Positions 23,403-32,147 of a stretch of DNA of 64,000 nucleotides are shown one piece after another. The translations under genes and the position numbers were made by a program. The DNA is from Hyphomonadaceae bacterium (GTDB lineage: Bacteria; Pseudomonadota; Alphaproteobacteria; Rhizobiales; Hyphomicrobiaceae): NCBI GenBank assembly GCA_019747815.1, contig JAIEQJ010000061.1, positions 48,608-112,607 of the forward strand. The letters run 5' to 3'. Below the pieces are notes generated by a model. The model had not been told where the DNA came from. It did not search any database and saw only the letters and a program-made list of their open reading frames with translations. Positions within the stretch are counted from its first letter, which is position 1, and each line of letters starts with the position of its first letter.

Positions 23403-23977
23403 ATGTCGGTGTTCGTGCGTCGCCGGGCCGTTAGTCCGCACTCCCTCACAATCCGATTGGTTGCGGCAGCCGCGTGCCGCACCCTTGGCCGTGCGCTCAC
23501 GGCCACCGGCGCGGTGGCGCTGGTGCTGTGCCTATTTTCGACCCCTTCCCTCGCACAGACCACATGCCTCACCGCTATCACCGTCTCCAAGGCCAACGTC
23601 GTCGGCTCCCTTGCGCCAACCGACCGGCTCTTTGTGACGGGCTTCCAGGAAGTGGTATCCGACGACGCTATCGTGGGGCCGATCATCGACGTCGCCGGCG
23701 TCAAAGTCTTGGGCGCTGGGGTGCAGACAGAGTCCTTCCTGCAGAAAATTACGCCAGCATGCTGCGCATCAAGGGCACCTTCCCCGGCCAGCCCGTGCGG
23801 ATCGACTTCGACGTGATCTACCAGCCGGTGGCCGGCCGCTGGCGCCTCTTCGGCCTCTCCGTGCAGACGGTTGCCACCGCACCGGTGGCGGCGCCGCCCG
23901 CCGCCGAAGCCGGCGTTGCCAAGTTCGCGCCGAAGATACCCCCGGCGGCCAAGACGGTGGACCCACCCAAGAAATGA
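23403..23977 (+). pseudogene. Exported protein of unknown function, disrupted by a -1 frameshift near 23747
   Basis: The first part, from the ATG at 23403, encodes a signal peptide region (ALTATGAVALVLCLFSTPSL, then AQTTC) and a domain ending VQTESFLQK. At the A-run CAGAAAATT (23742-23750) the frame must move back one base to continue as NYASMLRIKGTFPGQPVRID, then IYQPVAGRWRLFGLSVQT, a Pro/Ala-rich tail and the TGA at 23975-23977. Both halves look coding, so the ancestral protein was about 191 residues. One missing A would explain it: a true pseudogene, an assembly error or, less likely, ribosomal slippage. Read in the first frame alone, the product ends at 23816 with an unrelated tail. I do not recognise the family. 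Confidence 0.65.
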
Positions 23978-24078
23978 GCCCGGCGCGCGAGCTTGCCTTG
24001 CAGGTTTCGCAACCGTTCCTCCCCCTCAGCGGCCGTGCTGCCGCTCGACAGGATGTGGTGAGCGGTTGCGGCGCGGGA

Positions 24079-24681
24079 CTACATCGCCCGCCGGCTCTTG
24101 ATGGCGGCGGCCAGCGTGCCCTCGTCGAGATAGTCGAGCTCGCCGCCGATCGGCACGCCCTGGGCCAGCCGCGTCACCGCCACGCCATGGCCCTGCAGCT
24201 GCTCGGTGAGGTAGTGCGCCGTCGACTGGCCTTCGACGGTGGCGTTGAGCGCCAGCAGCACCTCCTTCACCGGCGGCACGGCGCGCTCGATGAGCTTGCC
24301 GATGCTGAGCTGCTCGGGCCCCACGCCGTCCAGCGGCGACAGATGCCCGCCCAGCACGTGATAGAGGCCGCTCACCACGCCCGCCCGCTCCAGCGCCCAC
24401 AGGTCGCCGATCTCCTCCACCACCACGATCAGCGATCGATCGCGCCGCGGGTCCTGACAGATGGTGCAGGGGCTTGCGGTATCGATGTTGCCGCAGTTGG
24501 CGCAGGCGACGATCTTGGCGGCCGCGTCCGCCAGCGCCGCCGCCAGCGGCTCCAGCAAATCCGTGCGCCGCTTGATGAGCGCCAGCGCCGCCTTGCGCGC
24601 GGAGCGATGACCGAGCCCGGGCAGTCGCGCCAGCAGCGCGATCAGCCGCTCGATTTCGGTGCCTGCAGATTGCTTGCTCAT
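24079..24681 (-). CDS. recR: Recombination mediator RecR
   Basis: 200 residues, exactly the family length, from the ATG at 24681. RecR with RecO (or RecF) loads RecA onto SSB-coated DNA at gaps. Visible domains: the N-terminal helix-hairpin-helix ([20 protein letters not shown]), the four-cysteine zinc finger ([16 protein letters not shown]), the Toprim domain ([20 protein letters not shown], then [17 protein letters not shown]) and a C-terminal Walker-B-like helix ([20 protein letters not shown]). It is the last gene of the dnaX-ybaB-recR cluster; ybaB is 49 bp upstream with a palindromic repeat in the gap. Confidence 0.98.
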   Translation of the reverse strand: MSKQSAGTEIERLIALLARLPGLGHRSARKAALALIKRRTDLLEPLAAALADAAAKIVACANCGNIDTASPCTICQDPRRDRSLIVVVEEIGDLWALERAGVVSGLYHVLGGHLSPLDGVGPEQLSIGKLIERAVPPVKEVLLALNATVEGQSTAHYLTEQLQGHGVAVTRLAQGVPIGGELDYLDEGTLAAAIKSRRAM

Positions 24682-24696
24682 GGCGTCACATCTCTG

Positions 24697-24723
24697 CCCT
24701 CTCCCCGGCAAGCGGGGAGAGGG
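24697..24723. repeat. Palindromic GC repeat between ybaB and recR
   Basis: CCCTCTCCCCGGCAAGCGGG followed by GAGAGGG: perfect arms around a GCAAG loop. It sits in the 49-bp gap of the operon, 16 bp upstream of the recR start, and could modulate transcription or message stability between the two genes. Confidence 0.85.
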
Positions 24724-24730
24724 CTGCTCG

Positions 24731-25051
24731 TCAGAACGGCTTCAGTCCCGGCGGCAGCGGCAAGCCGCCGGTGACCTCCTGCATCTTGGCCTGCACCACC
24801 GCTTCGGCCTTGCCCTTGGCATCCTGGAACGCCGCCAGGATGAGGTCCTCCAGCATCTCGGTCTCGTCCGGCTTGACGAGGCTCGGATCGATCTTGATCG
24901 CGCGTGGCTCCATCTTGCCGTTGAGCGTCACCTTGACGAGCCCGGCGCCTGACTGGCCCTCGACCTCCAGCGCCGCCAGCTCCTCCTGCAGCTTCTGCAT
25001 GCGGCCTTGGATCTCGCCCGCCTGCTTCATCAGTTTCATGAGGTCTTTCAT
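24731..25051 (-). CDS. ybaB: Nucleoid-associated protein, YbaB/EbfC family
   Basis: 106 residues from the ATG at 25051, preceded by GGAG. The N-terminal helix [20 protein letters not shown], the strand region [20 protein letters not shown] and the C-terminal helix are the whole family fold; the dimer forms a tweezer-like structure that binds DNA without strong sequence specificity. It lies between dnaX and recR, as in most proteobacteria. The 157 bp to dnaX hold nothing recognisable. Confidence 0.97.
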   Translation of the reverse strand: MKDLMKLMKQAGEIQGRMQKLQEELAALEVEGQSGAGLVKVTLNGKMEPRAIKIDPSLVKPDETEMLEDLILAAFQDAKGKAEAVVQAKMQEVTGGLPLPPGLKPF

Positions 25052-25208
25052 GGCAGCTCCGCCGGTTTGAGGAGTGGTCAGGTCGTGCGCGGCGCGTTGG
25101 CGAGCTGAGCGTGGACGTGCAGCCTCGGCCTCTTCACCGAGGGCAAGGGCCAACCGCCGCCTGCATCGCACACCTGTATCGCACCATCCCGCAATCTCAA
25201 AAACCAAT

Positions 25209-26957
25209 TCAGCCCGTGCCGGTGTCGTCCTGCTTTGCACCGGGCAGCGGCCGGACGCTGGTGATCTCGGCATCGGGAAACTGCTGCAGCACGGCAGCGA
25301 CGGCGGGATGGCGCTGCACGTCGCGGACCTCGGCCGCGGCCCGCTCGCGGGCCACCTCGCCGAGGGTGCGCGCCCCCGGGTTCTTGCTCAACGCCACCAT
25401 CCAGCGCTTGCCCGTCCAGGCGTTGAGCTTCTCGCGCAGCTCGTTGGCGAGCTCCTTGGGGGCACCCGCCAGCAGATGCAGCTCGATGCTGCCAGCGGCG
25501 TCGAACCTCACGAGGCTCACATGCTCTTCCAGATGGATCTTGAGCTTGGCCTCCCGCCGCGCGCCCGCCAGCGCCACCACCTCGGCAAACGAGCGCACCA
25601 CCGGCAACGGGGCCGGTGCGTAATCCTGCACCGCCTCGTCCTCGTCGTTGATATCGTTGTCATCGCCATTGTCGGCATCGAGCCGATCGACGGGCGCCCC
25701 GGCCGCAACCCGCTGCTCCGGCGCCTCCGACGGCCTGCCGGCGCGCACGCCGACCGCGTCGCCGCCCAGCGTTCTGATGATCTCGTCCGGCGGCGGCAAA
25801 TCCGCCGTATAGGCGAGACGGATCAACACCATCTCGGCGGCGGCCGCGGGATTGGGCGCGTTGGCGGCTTCTTCCAGGCCCTTGAGCAGCATCTGCCAGG
25901 CGCGCGACAGGATGGCCATCGACAGCCGCTCGGCCAATGCACCCGCCCGGCGCCTCTCCTCGGCCGAAAGCCCCTCGCCCGCAGCCTCGATCCCCAGCGA
26001 CTTGGCGCGCGTCGTCACATGCACGGCCTCGGCCAGATCGGCCAGCACCTGCTGCGGCTCGGCGCCATCGCGATGGAGCTGCGCGAACTCTTCGAGTGCC
26101 TCTGCGGCAGAGCCGGCAAACAGCTTCTCCAGCAGGTCGAAGATGCGCCCGCGATCGGCCAGCCCCAGCATGGCGCGGACCTGGCCCGTCCCGACGCTGC
26201 CCGAGCCCATGGCCAGAGCCTGATCGAGGAGCGACAGCCCGTCGCGCACCGAGCCTTCCGCCGCGCGCGCGATCAGGGCCAGGGCCTCGTCCTCGGCCGT
26301 GCCGCCTTCCTTGGCGGCGATGGCCCTGAAATGCTCGACCAGAACCGGGACATCCACCCGCCGCAGGTCGAAGCGCTGGCAGCGTGACAGCACCGTCACC
26401 GGCACCTTGCGCACTTCCGTGGTTGCGAAGATGAACTTCACGTGCTCGGGCGGCTCTTCCAGCGTCTTGAGCAGCGCATTGAACGCACCCTTGGAGAGCA
26501 TGTGCACCTCGTCGATGAGGTACACCTTGTAGCGGGCGACCAGCGGGCGGTAGCGCGCGCTCTCGATGATCTCGCGGATGTTGTCGACGCCAGTGTTGGA
26601 GGCGGCGTCCATCTCCAGCACGTCGGGATGCCGCCCCTCCATGATCTCGACGCAGTGGCGCCCGAACTCGGGCATGTCGAACGTGGGCTTGACCACGCCG
26701 TCGCGCTCGTAGTTGAGCGCGCGCGAGAGAATGCGGGCCGTGGTGGTCTTGCCGACGCCGCGCACGCCCGTCAGCATGAAGCCCTGCGCGATGCGGTCGG
26801 CGGCGAACGCATTCTTGAGCGTCGTCACCATGGCATCCTGGCCGATCAGGTCATCGAAGGTGGTGGGCCGGTACTTGCGGGCCAGCACGATGTAGGGCGC
26901 GGCCTTGCCGGGCTCTTCATCGCCGCCGCTCGCACCTGCTTGCTTCTTTCGTGCCAT
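25209..26957 (-). CDS. dnaX: DNA polymerase III subunit gamma/tau
   Basis: 582 residues from the ATG at 26957. The AAA+ clamp-loader motor: Walker A GVRGVGKT (residues 64-71), Walker B in [20 protein letters not shown], sensor 1 in [16 protein letters not shown] and the SRC motif in [13 protein letters not shown]. The four-cysteine zinc module of E. coli DnaX is replaced by [20 protein letters not shown], as I recall is normal for Rhizobiales. The C-terminal third (tau domains) carries an acidic insert ([17 protein letters not shown]) and ends in the PolIII-binding region. No obvious slippery A-run for gamma frameshifting was seen. It is essential for replication. Confidence 0.97.
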   Translation of the reverse strand: MARKKQAGASGGDEEPGKAAPYIVLARKYRPTTFDDLIGQDAMVTTLKNAFAADRIAQGFMLTGVRGVGKTTTARILSRALNYERDGVVKPTFDMPEFGRHCVEIMEGRHPDVLEMDAASNTGVDNIREIIESARYRPLVARYKVYLIDEVHMLSKGAFNALLKTLEEPPEHVKFIFATTEVRKVPVTVLSRCQRFDLRRVDVPVLVEHFRAIAAKEGGTAEDEALALIARAAEGSVRDGLSLLDQALAMGSGSVGTGQVRAMLGLADRGRIFDLLEKLFAGSAAEALEEFAQLHRDGAEPQQVLADLAEAVHVTTRAKSLGIEAAGEGLSAEERRRAGALAERLSMAILSRAWQMLLKGLEEAANAPNPAAAAEMVLIRLAYTADLPPPDEIIRTLGGDAVGVRAGRPSEAPEQRVAAGAPVDRLDADNGDDNDINDEDEAVQDYAPAPLPVVRSFAEVVALAGARREAKLKIHLEEHVSLVRFDAAGSIELHLLAGAPKELANELREKLNAWTGKRWMVALSKNPGARTLGEVARERAAAEVRDVQRHPAVAAVLQQFPDAEITSVRPLPGAKQDDTGTG

Positions 26958-27010
26958 GTCGGGTTTTATGCCGTGTCGGGTTTGTGCCGTGGCGGGTTTA
27001 CGCGCTCCAA

Positions 27011-27039
27011 CGTTATCCCCGCGAAGGCGGGGACCCAAG
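27011..27039. repeat. Palindromic repeat between ffs and dnaX
   Basis: CGTTATCCCCGCGAAGGCGG followed by GGACCCAAG: a member of the widespread alphaproteobacterial 'ATCCCCGCGAA.GCGGGGACCC' repeat class. It lies 54 bp upstream of the dnaX start, in its leader. Confidence 0.7.
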
Positions 27040-27159
27040 TCACCGCGCTTCACGGGGCTGGGACATGCAGAACCTCGTCTTTGCCTGGGTGCGCGGAAAC
27101 ATCCTCGCACACCCTGGCATCGACGCGATCTGGTGCCCGCCGCCGCGGGCATGACGAGC

Positions 27160-27265
27160 AAGTGGGAGGCTGGACAAACGACCCGCATCTGGCTCGTTAG
27201 GGCTGCTTCCTTCCGGACCTGACCCGGTTGGCGAGAGACACGTCCGCCGCCAACCTCCCGCCTGC
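27160..27265 (-). ncRNA. ffs: Signal recognition particle 4.5S RNA
   Basis: The minus strand carries GGTCAGGTCCGGAAGGAAGC followed by AGCC (27204-27227 region), the universally conserved SRP domain IV loop that binds Ffh. The flanks pair to close the hairpin: GGGAGGTTGG near 27260-27250 with CCAGCCTCCC near 27173-27164. The length of about 100 nt and the position upstream of dnaX fit 4.5S RNA in alphaproteobacteria. Ends are estimated from the outer stem. Confidence 0.93.
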
Positions 27266-27389
27266 TTTATCCTACGAATGACCCTGCAATATCAACCCAT
27301 GCGCCGTTGTGCAGCACTTGCGCATAGAATGCGTTTGCGTGCTTTCTTACGCTGTGCTGATCTCGCCTGCCTAGCAGGGGAGCATTCGG

Positions 27390-28319
27390 ATGCCTACTGT
27401 CGGTGCGACGCTTTTGCTCGATCGGCTGGGGCCGAAACGGAGCGACGCTGAGTTCGTGAAATCCAAGCAGGAGGCGCCCGGCGCGCGCTATCTGCTGCTG
27501 GCAGACCTCAAGCCGGTGATTCGCTCCAACCCGGAGCGCACGACGGCAGAGCTGGCCTGGTTCTCGCGCCAGGACCTTCTGGAGTTCGGCCTGCCCGTGG
27601 CGGAGGCCTTGTTTCTCGGCGTCGACGCCGAAGCCAACGGGCATTTCGCGGTGGCCGTGACCGAACACCGCACCCGGCACGTGCCCGGCGCGATCGAGCG
27701 GCTGCGGCCCATCGTCGATCTCAGATCGCTCGCCATGCAGGGCGTCATGTCGCCGGAGGAATTGTCCCTGTGCGGCCAGGCCCGGGCGCTCGCCCAGTGG
27801 CACGAGAATGCCCGCTGCTGCGGCCACTGCGGCGGCACCACGCTGATCAAGGACGGCGGCTGGCGCCGCAAGTGCTGGGCCTGCGGGCTCGAATGGTTTC
27901 CGCGCACCGATCCCGTGGTCATCATGCTGATCACCGACGGCGACCGCTGCCTGCTGGCGCACGAGCACCGCTTCGGCGACAAGATGTATTCCACCCTGGC
28001 GGGCTTCATCGAGCCCGGCGAGGACATCGAGCATGCGGTGCGCCGCGAGGTGCTCGAGGAAACCAGCATCAAGGTCGGGGAGGTGAAGTACCACTCCAGT
28101 CAACCCTGGCCGTTTCCCCATTCGCTGATGCTGGGTTGCATCGGCAGCGCGCTGACCACAAACATCACGATCGACAGCGGCGAGATCGCGGAAGCCCGCT
28201 GGTTCTCGCGCACGGAGGCACGGTCGATGCTGGAGCGCCGGCATCCGGACGGCCTCACCGTGCCGGGCAAGCAGGCGATTGCCAACGCTTTGATCACGAC
28301 CTTCGTCGACACCGCCTAG
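27390..28319 (+). CDS. nudC: NAD(+)/NADH diphosphatase (mRNA de-NADding), NudC
   Basis: 309 residues. AGGGGAG lies 7 bases before the ATG. Domain order is that of NudC: N-terminal NUDIX-like domain, zinc ribbon (CCGHCGGTTLIKDGGWRRKC, then WACG), then the catalytic domain with the Nudix box GFIEPGEDIEHAVRREVLEE (about residues 209-228) and the NudC signature SQPWPFPHSLMLG. The enzyme cleaves NADH to NMNH and AMP and removes NAD caps from RNA. It starts 125 bp from the ffs gene on the other strand. Confidence 0.96.
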   Translation: MPTVGATLLLDRLGPKRSDAEFVKSKQEAPGARYLLLADLKPVIRSNPERTTAELAWFSRQDLLEFGLPVAEALFLGVDAEANGHFAVAVTEHRTRHVPGAIERLRPIVDLRSLAMQGVMSPEELSLCGQARALAQWHENARCCGHCGGTTLIKDGGWRRKCWACGLEWFPRTDPVVIMLITDGDRCLLAHEHRFGDKMYSTLAGFIEPGEDIEHAVRREVLEETSIKVGEVKYHSSQPWPFPHSLMLGCIGSALTTNITIDSGEIAEARWFSRTEARSMLERRHPDGLTVPGKQAIANALITTFVDTA

Positions 28320-28466
28320 CCCGCGTCTGCCGCCTTGGGCTCGGAGTGTCCACGGTCCACGGTTCGCCATCATTGGCTGGCAAGCGACCTGAGCTTTTGA
28401 ACCTGCATCGGGCTGCACAGGATTGCGCCGTGGTCCATCCGCTGCCATGCCAAGGTCGAGGTCTCG

Positions 28467-29540
28467 ATGCCTCGTGAGCCGAATGCCATCGATTTCTGGC
28501 GGGGCGTTGCCCTGGTCTCGATTTTCGTCAACCACGTTCCGGGCATCTGGTACGAGCGCCTGACGCACCGCAATCTGTCGATCTCGGATTCGGCGGAGCT
28601 GTTCGTGTTCCTGGCCGGGTGGTCGCTGGGCCTGCTGGTCGGCGGCAAGGAATCGCGCAAGGACATCCCCGTGCTGGGCTTCCGCCTCGGCGGACGCGCC
28701 GTCCAGATCTATGCGGCGCATATCCTGATCAGCGGCCTGGCGCTCGCCCTTCTCGCCGCCACGGCCTATTTCACGGAGAACGCCCTGATCCTGGAATGGC
28801 ACAACGCCTCGGCCTTCTTCCAGGACCCGGCGCATGTGCAGATGGGCATCGTCGTGCTCACCCATCAGCTCGGCTACTTCGACATCCTGCCGCTGTATGT
28901 GGTTCTGATGCTGGCAGCCCCCGCCCTGGCGGTGATCGACCGCCTCGCCAAGCCGCTGCTGGTGCCGCTCTCGCTCGCGCTCTATTTCGCCTCACTCACG
29001 GTGCCGTTCACGGCGCCGACCTGGCCGGTGGAAGGACAATGGTTTTTCAATCCGTTCACGTGGCAGGCCATCTTCGTGCTGGGTTTTGCCCTGTCGCGGG
29101 ATGAAGGACTGGGCGCCGTTGTGCGGCGCAATATCGTGGCCATCCGCTACGTCGCGGCACCGATCGTCCTCATCACGGCGGTGCTGGTGTGGTTCAACTG
29201 GTTCCCCGATCCGACCAAGCTGCCCGAGCCGCGCCTCCTGTTCCTCAACGGCAAGAGTTTCTTGACCCCCATGCGCCTTCTGCAGTTTCTGGCGCTGGCG
29301 GCCGTTTTCTCCGCCGCCTACCCCTACATTGCCCGCATTCCCTGGCTTCCCGCGTTCATGTCCATTCTCGGGCGCAACTCTCTTCAGGTGTTTTGTGTAG
29401 GGTCTCTCCTAAGCTTAAGCGGGCAAATCATTCGTTTCCTCTACTCGGGCTCACTAGCTGTTGATACCATCGTGATCATTGTGGGGGTCGGCCTGTTGTG
29501 GCTGACGGCATGGATGTCGGAATGGAGAGAGCGGCACTAG
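28467..29540 (+). CDS. opgC: OpgC-family membrane protein (osmoregulated periplasmic glucan modification)
   Basis: 357 residues, about ten membrane segments (for example AVQIYAAHILISGLALALLA, ILPLYVVLMLAAPALAVIDR, WQAIFVLGFALS, LLQFLALAAVFSAAYP). The N-terminus REPNAIDFWRGVALVSIFVN and SISDSAELFVFLAGWSLGLL, then LGRNSLQVFCVGSLLSL near the end, are the OpgC signatures. OpgC is an inner-membrane acyltransferase-3-like protein that adds succinyl groups to periplasmic glucans. The last 19 bases overlap the SGNH hydrolase gene, pointing to a functional pair. The glucan synthase genes opgGH are not in the window. Confidence 0.88.
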   Translation: MPREPNAIDFWRGVALVSIFVNHVPGIWYERLTHRNLSISDSAELFVFLAGWSLGLLVGGKESRKDIPVLGFRLGGRAVQIYAAHILISGLALALLAATAYFTENALILEWHNASAFFQDPAHVQMGIVVLTHQLGYFDILPLYVVLMLAAPALAVIDRLAKPLLVPLSLALYFASLTVPFTAPTWPVEGQWFFNPFTWQAIFVLGFALSRDEGLGAVVRRNIVAIRYVAAPIVLITAVLVWFNWFPDPTKLPEPRLLFLNGKSFLTPMRLLQFLALAAVFSAAYPYIARIPWLPAFMSILGRNSLQVFCVGSLLSLSGQIIRFLYSGSLAVDTIVIIVGVGLLWLTAWMSEWRERH

Positions 29541-30346
29541 GTCCGCGCATAGCCGGCGCACTTCTCATCGCCGTGGGCACGCTGGCTCTGGCCGGCGGGG
29601 CCGCGGCGCAGAGCACGCCTGCGCCGCCCGAGCCGCCCGCCGTCGCCAAGGAGTGCGGCGAGACCCGGGTGAGCGATGTGCTGCTGCCCAACAGCGCGCT
29701 CGCCCTCCAGCAGCGCAAGAAGATCAAGATTCTGGCGATCGGCGCATCGTCCGCCGCGGTGCTTGGCATGGGGCGCGGGGGGACGCCGCCGCTGCTGGAG
29801 CGCATTCTGGAGCGCACCATCAAGGGCCTCGACGTCGAGATCATCAACCGCGGCTTTTCCGGCGAGCTGGCCGAGGCGGCAGGCGAGCGGCTCAAGATCG
29901 AGGTGGCGCTCAATCACCCCGACATCGTCCTGTGGCAAGTGGGCACCAACGACGCCTTGGCCCAGGTGCCGGTGGAGGCCTTCCAGCTTGCGGTCAGCAA
30001 TTCGGTGCGCTGGCTCAAGGCGCACAACATCGACGTGATCCTGGTCGGCCTGCATTACATGCGCCAGCTCGCCAAGGACGCGCACTACCAGGCCATCCGC
30101 GCCAGCCTGCGGCGCGTCGCCAGCGCGGAGAACGTGCTGCGCATCGGCCGCTACGAGGCCATGGAGGTTCTGACGCGCACGATGCAGGCCAACGGCCAGC
30201 CCGAGCCGCAGGATTTCGGCCTGAGCGAGACGGGCTACAACTGCATGGCGCAATTCATTGCACGCACGATCACCGTCGGGCTGTTCGCCAGGTCACCGAA
30301 GAAGATCGATCCTGCGCCACCGCCGCCGCCCGAGCAACCGCGCTAG
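29522..30346 (+). CDS. Exported SGNH/GDSL hydrolase
   Basis: 274 residues from the ATG at 29522, chosen because it puts a signal peptide (PRIAGALLIAVGTLALAGGA, then AAQS) at the N-terminus; ATGs at 29498 and 29510 are alternatives. All starts lie inside the 3' end of opgC. The SGNH blocks are visible: IKILAIGASSAAVLG (block I, nucleophile Ser), EIINRGFSGE (II, Gly), WQVGTNDAL (III, Asn/Asp) and, less clearly, the C-terminal block V. These periplasmic esterases add or remove O-acyl groups on glycans. Coupling to opgC suggests it edits the same periplasmic glucan. The Pro-rich C-terminus (PAPPPPPEQPR) may lead into the cell wall. Confidence 0.83.
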   Translation: MERAALGPRIAGALLIAVGTLALAGGAAAQSTPAPPEPPAVAKECGETRVSDVLLPNSALALQQRKKIKILAIGASSAAVLGMGRGGTPPLLERILERTIKGLDVEIINRGFSGELAEAAGERLKIEVALNHPDIVLWQVGTNDALAQVPVEAFQLAVSNSVRWLKAHNIDVILVGLHYMRQLAKDAHYQAIRASLRRVASAENVLRIGRYEAMEVLTRTMQANGQPEPQDFGLSETGYNCMAQFIARTITVGLFARSPKKIDPAPPPPPEQPR

Positions 30347-30428
30347 GCCACGGGGGCAGCAGGCCGTGCGTCTGGCTGCGGGCGCCCAGAGTCTCTCCTG
30401 TTCAGGTTGCCTCGCGGAGGCTTCGCGG

Positions 30429-30654
30429 GCCCGTGGTGAGCATGACAAGGCCCGTTGGCTGGAGCACCGCGGGCGGCCTCCTCCTCTGCAGTCCCGGAAG
30501 CCGAGGCCGGCGCGCGCGCTCCGGCCGGGGACGCAAGGGCAGGCGCTTCGGCCGGGACGCAACCCTGGCGTTGGTGGGCGCAGCCCGTCCTTCGACAGGC
30601 TCAGGACGAGGGCGGGCCCGTGGCTTGGGTGATGCCACCAAGGACGGAAGGGCG
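30429..30654. repeat. Repeat module, left copy flanking the SNase-GMC pair
   Basis: Starts CCGTGGTGAGCATGACAAGG and ends with a TTGGGTGATGCCACCAAGGA segment at the nuclease stop codon. Between are GC-rich palindromic units (GGCCGGGGACGCAAGGGCAG, CGCTTCGGCCGGGACGCAAC) and a GTCCTTCGACAGGCTCAGGA element. The same components recur in reverse order and orientation at 33811-34460. This fills nearly all of the 308-bp gap after the SGNH gene. Confidence 0.75.
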
Positions 30655-31866
30655 CTACCCGCGTTGGGCGGCCTTGAAGCCCGCCGATACCGCCTCCTGC
30701 TCGGAGCAGAACCAGCGCTCGCCGCGGGCCTTCTGCACGCGCACGCGCTCATAGTCCGCGGCCCAGGGCAGAACATAGACGCGCGACGCACCGGCGACCT
30801 GCCCCTTGATCGGGCAGCCGTCCGGCGCCCGGCGCTTGGCCTCTTCCCAAACCTTGGCCCGGTAGGCGGCCGGGCGCTCCGCGTCCCCAGCGGACCACAG
30901 CCCCGCCTTGGCCGCGCGCGCTTCCCGCTCCTGGGCGGCGTAGCGCACCAGCAGGGTGCCCTCGGCGAACACGTGGCCCTGGCGCACGAGCTCGGCGCCC
31001 ACATCCTTGTCGCCGATGGCGCACTGGCCGAGCGTTCTGCCGGCCGCGTCGCTGCCGCTCAGTGTGCATTTCACGGTGCGGCCGCTGACAAGCCTGGACA
31101 GCGCGGCCTCCGCCGCCGCCCCGCAGCGCCACCCTCTGGCGCCGCAGCGCTGCTCGCCTTCCGGAGCGTCGATGCCGGCCAGCTTGATGCCGACGCTGCC
31201 GACACGAAGGGTATCCGCACCCAGCGCCACGGCACGGCCCTGCACCGGCTTGCCGCCGCCGATGAGCGACAGATTGGCGACGCTGCCGAGATGGCCGAGG
31301 CCCGCGCCGCTGGCGAGCCAGGCCGCACCGGCGATGAGCACCAGCAGGCCGGCGAGCATCAGGCCGGCCTTCCCCCACAGAGCCGGCAGGCGCGGCAGGC
31401 GCCAGCTCAGCACCGGCGCCAGCATGGGCACCAGGGCCGCCATGAGCACGATGCCGATCGCCAGGGTCATGACCGCCTCGCGGTCGAGCCCGACGCCGCG
31501 CGAGCGGCCGATGCCGGCGCCGAGCGCAATGGCACCTGCCAGAATCACGGGACCACCAATGTTGGGGCGCGCGACCGCGGCGATGATGGGCCGCGTGACC
31601 GCGCGCAGGCCATAGAGCAGCAGCGACCAGAGGGCCTGCAGGCCGAGACCTATGGCCCCGACCCCTGCCGCCGCGCCGTCGCGGGCGGCCGAGCCGGCCG
31701 CCCGCGAGCCGGCCGCCAGGGCCACGCCCGCCGCGTTCATGTGCTGGCCGGCGGCCCGCCGCGCCACGTGCACACGCTCGCGCCGCGCCTCACGACGCAG
31801 CTTGACGGTCGTGCGGATATACTTGTGCCATTCGAAGCCGTCGGGCTTCCTGCGCCAGGCGAACAT
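30655..31866 (-). CDS. Membrane-anchored thermonuclease (SNase-like) protein
   Basis: 403 residues from the ATG at 31866. The N-terminal half is membrane-embedded: a charged start (FAWRRKPDGFEWHKYIRTTV), then three or four hydrophobic segments (IGGPVILAGAIALGAGIG, AVMTLAIGIVLMAALVPMLA, AGLMLAGLLVLIAGAAWLAS). The C-terminal half is a staphylococcal-nuclease fold: GIKLAGIDAPEGEQRCGARG (metal Asp and catalytic Arg region), GQCAIGDKDVGAELVRQGHV and EREARAAKAGLWS. A Cys-containing tail (RGERWFCSEQEAVSAGFKAA) follows. It probably degrades nucleic acid outside the inner membrane. It is convergent with the SGNH gene across a repeat block and divergent from the GMC gene. Confidence 0.87.
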   Translation of the reverse strand: MFAWRRKPDGFEWHKYIRTTVKLRREARRERVHVARRAAGQHMNAAGVALAAGSRAAGSAARDGAAAGVGAIGLGLQALWSLLLYGLRAVTRPIIAAVARPNIGGPVILAGAIALGAGIGRSRGVGLDREAVMTLAIGIVLMAALVPMLAPVLSWRLPRLPALWGKAGLMLAGLLVLIAGAAWLASGAGLGHLGSVANLSLIGGGKPVQGRAVALGADTLRVGSVGIKLAGIDAPEGEQRCGARGWRCGAAAEAALSRLVSGRTVKCTLSGSDAAGRTLGQCAIGDKDVGAELVRQGHVFAEGTLLVRYAAQEREARAAKAGLWSAGDAERPAAYRAKVWEEAKRRAPDGCPIKGQVAGASRVYVLPWAADYERVRVQKARGERWFCSEQEAVSAGFKAAQRG

Positions 31867-32147
31867 GGGTGTTCTCCCCTGAGCGTCCGAAACGTGCGAA
31901 TGCAAGCCGCCGAACTCACGCGCGACACCGGTCGAAACCTGCGGCCGAATCGTGGCGGCGATGGGACGTCAGAATCAGCGTCCGATCAACCCGATTGGGT
32001 CACGCCGGCGCGGTTTTTTTCCCGCAGCGACACAGCGCAGCCGCAGCAGGGACGCTTCCATGCGCTGCCCGGCGGCCCCGAGCGACCTTGGCACCCTACC
32101 GCACCCGCCTTACAGTCCGACTGGAAGGGACATGGGACACGCCAGGC

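Noticed and set aside
23742..23750. Programmed -1 frameshift
   Set aside because: CAGAAAATT lacks a canonical X XXY YYZ slippery heptamer; a one-base indel is simpler.
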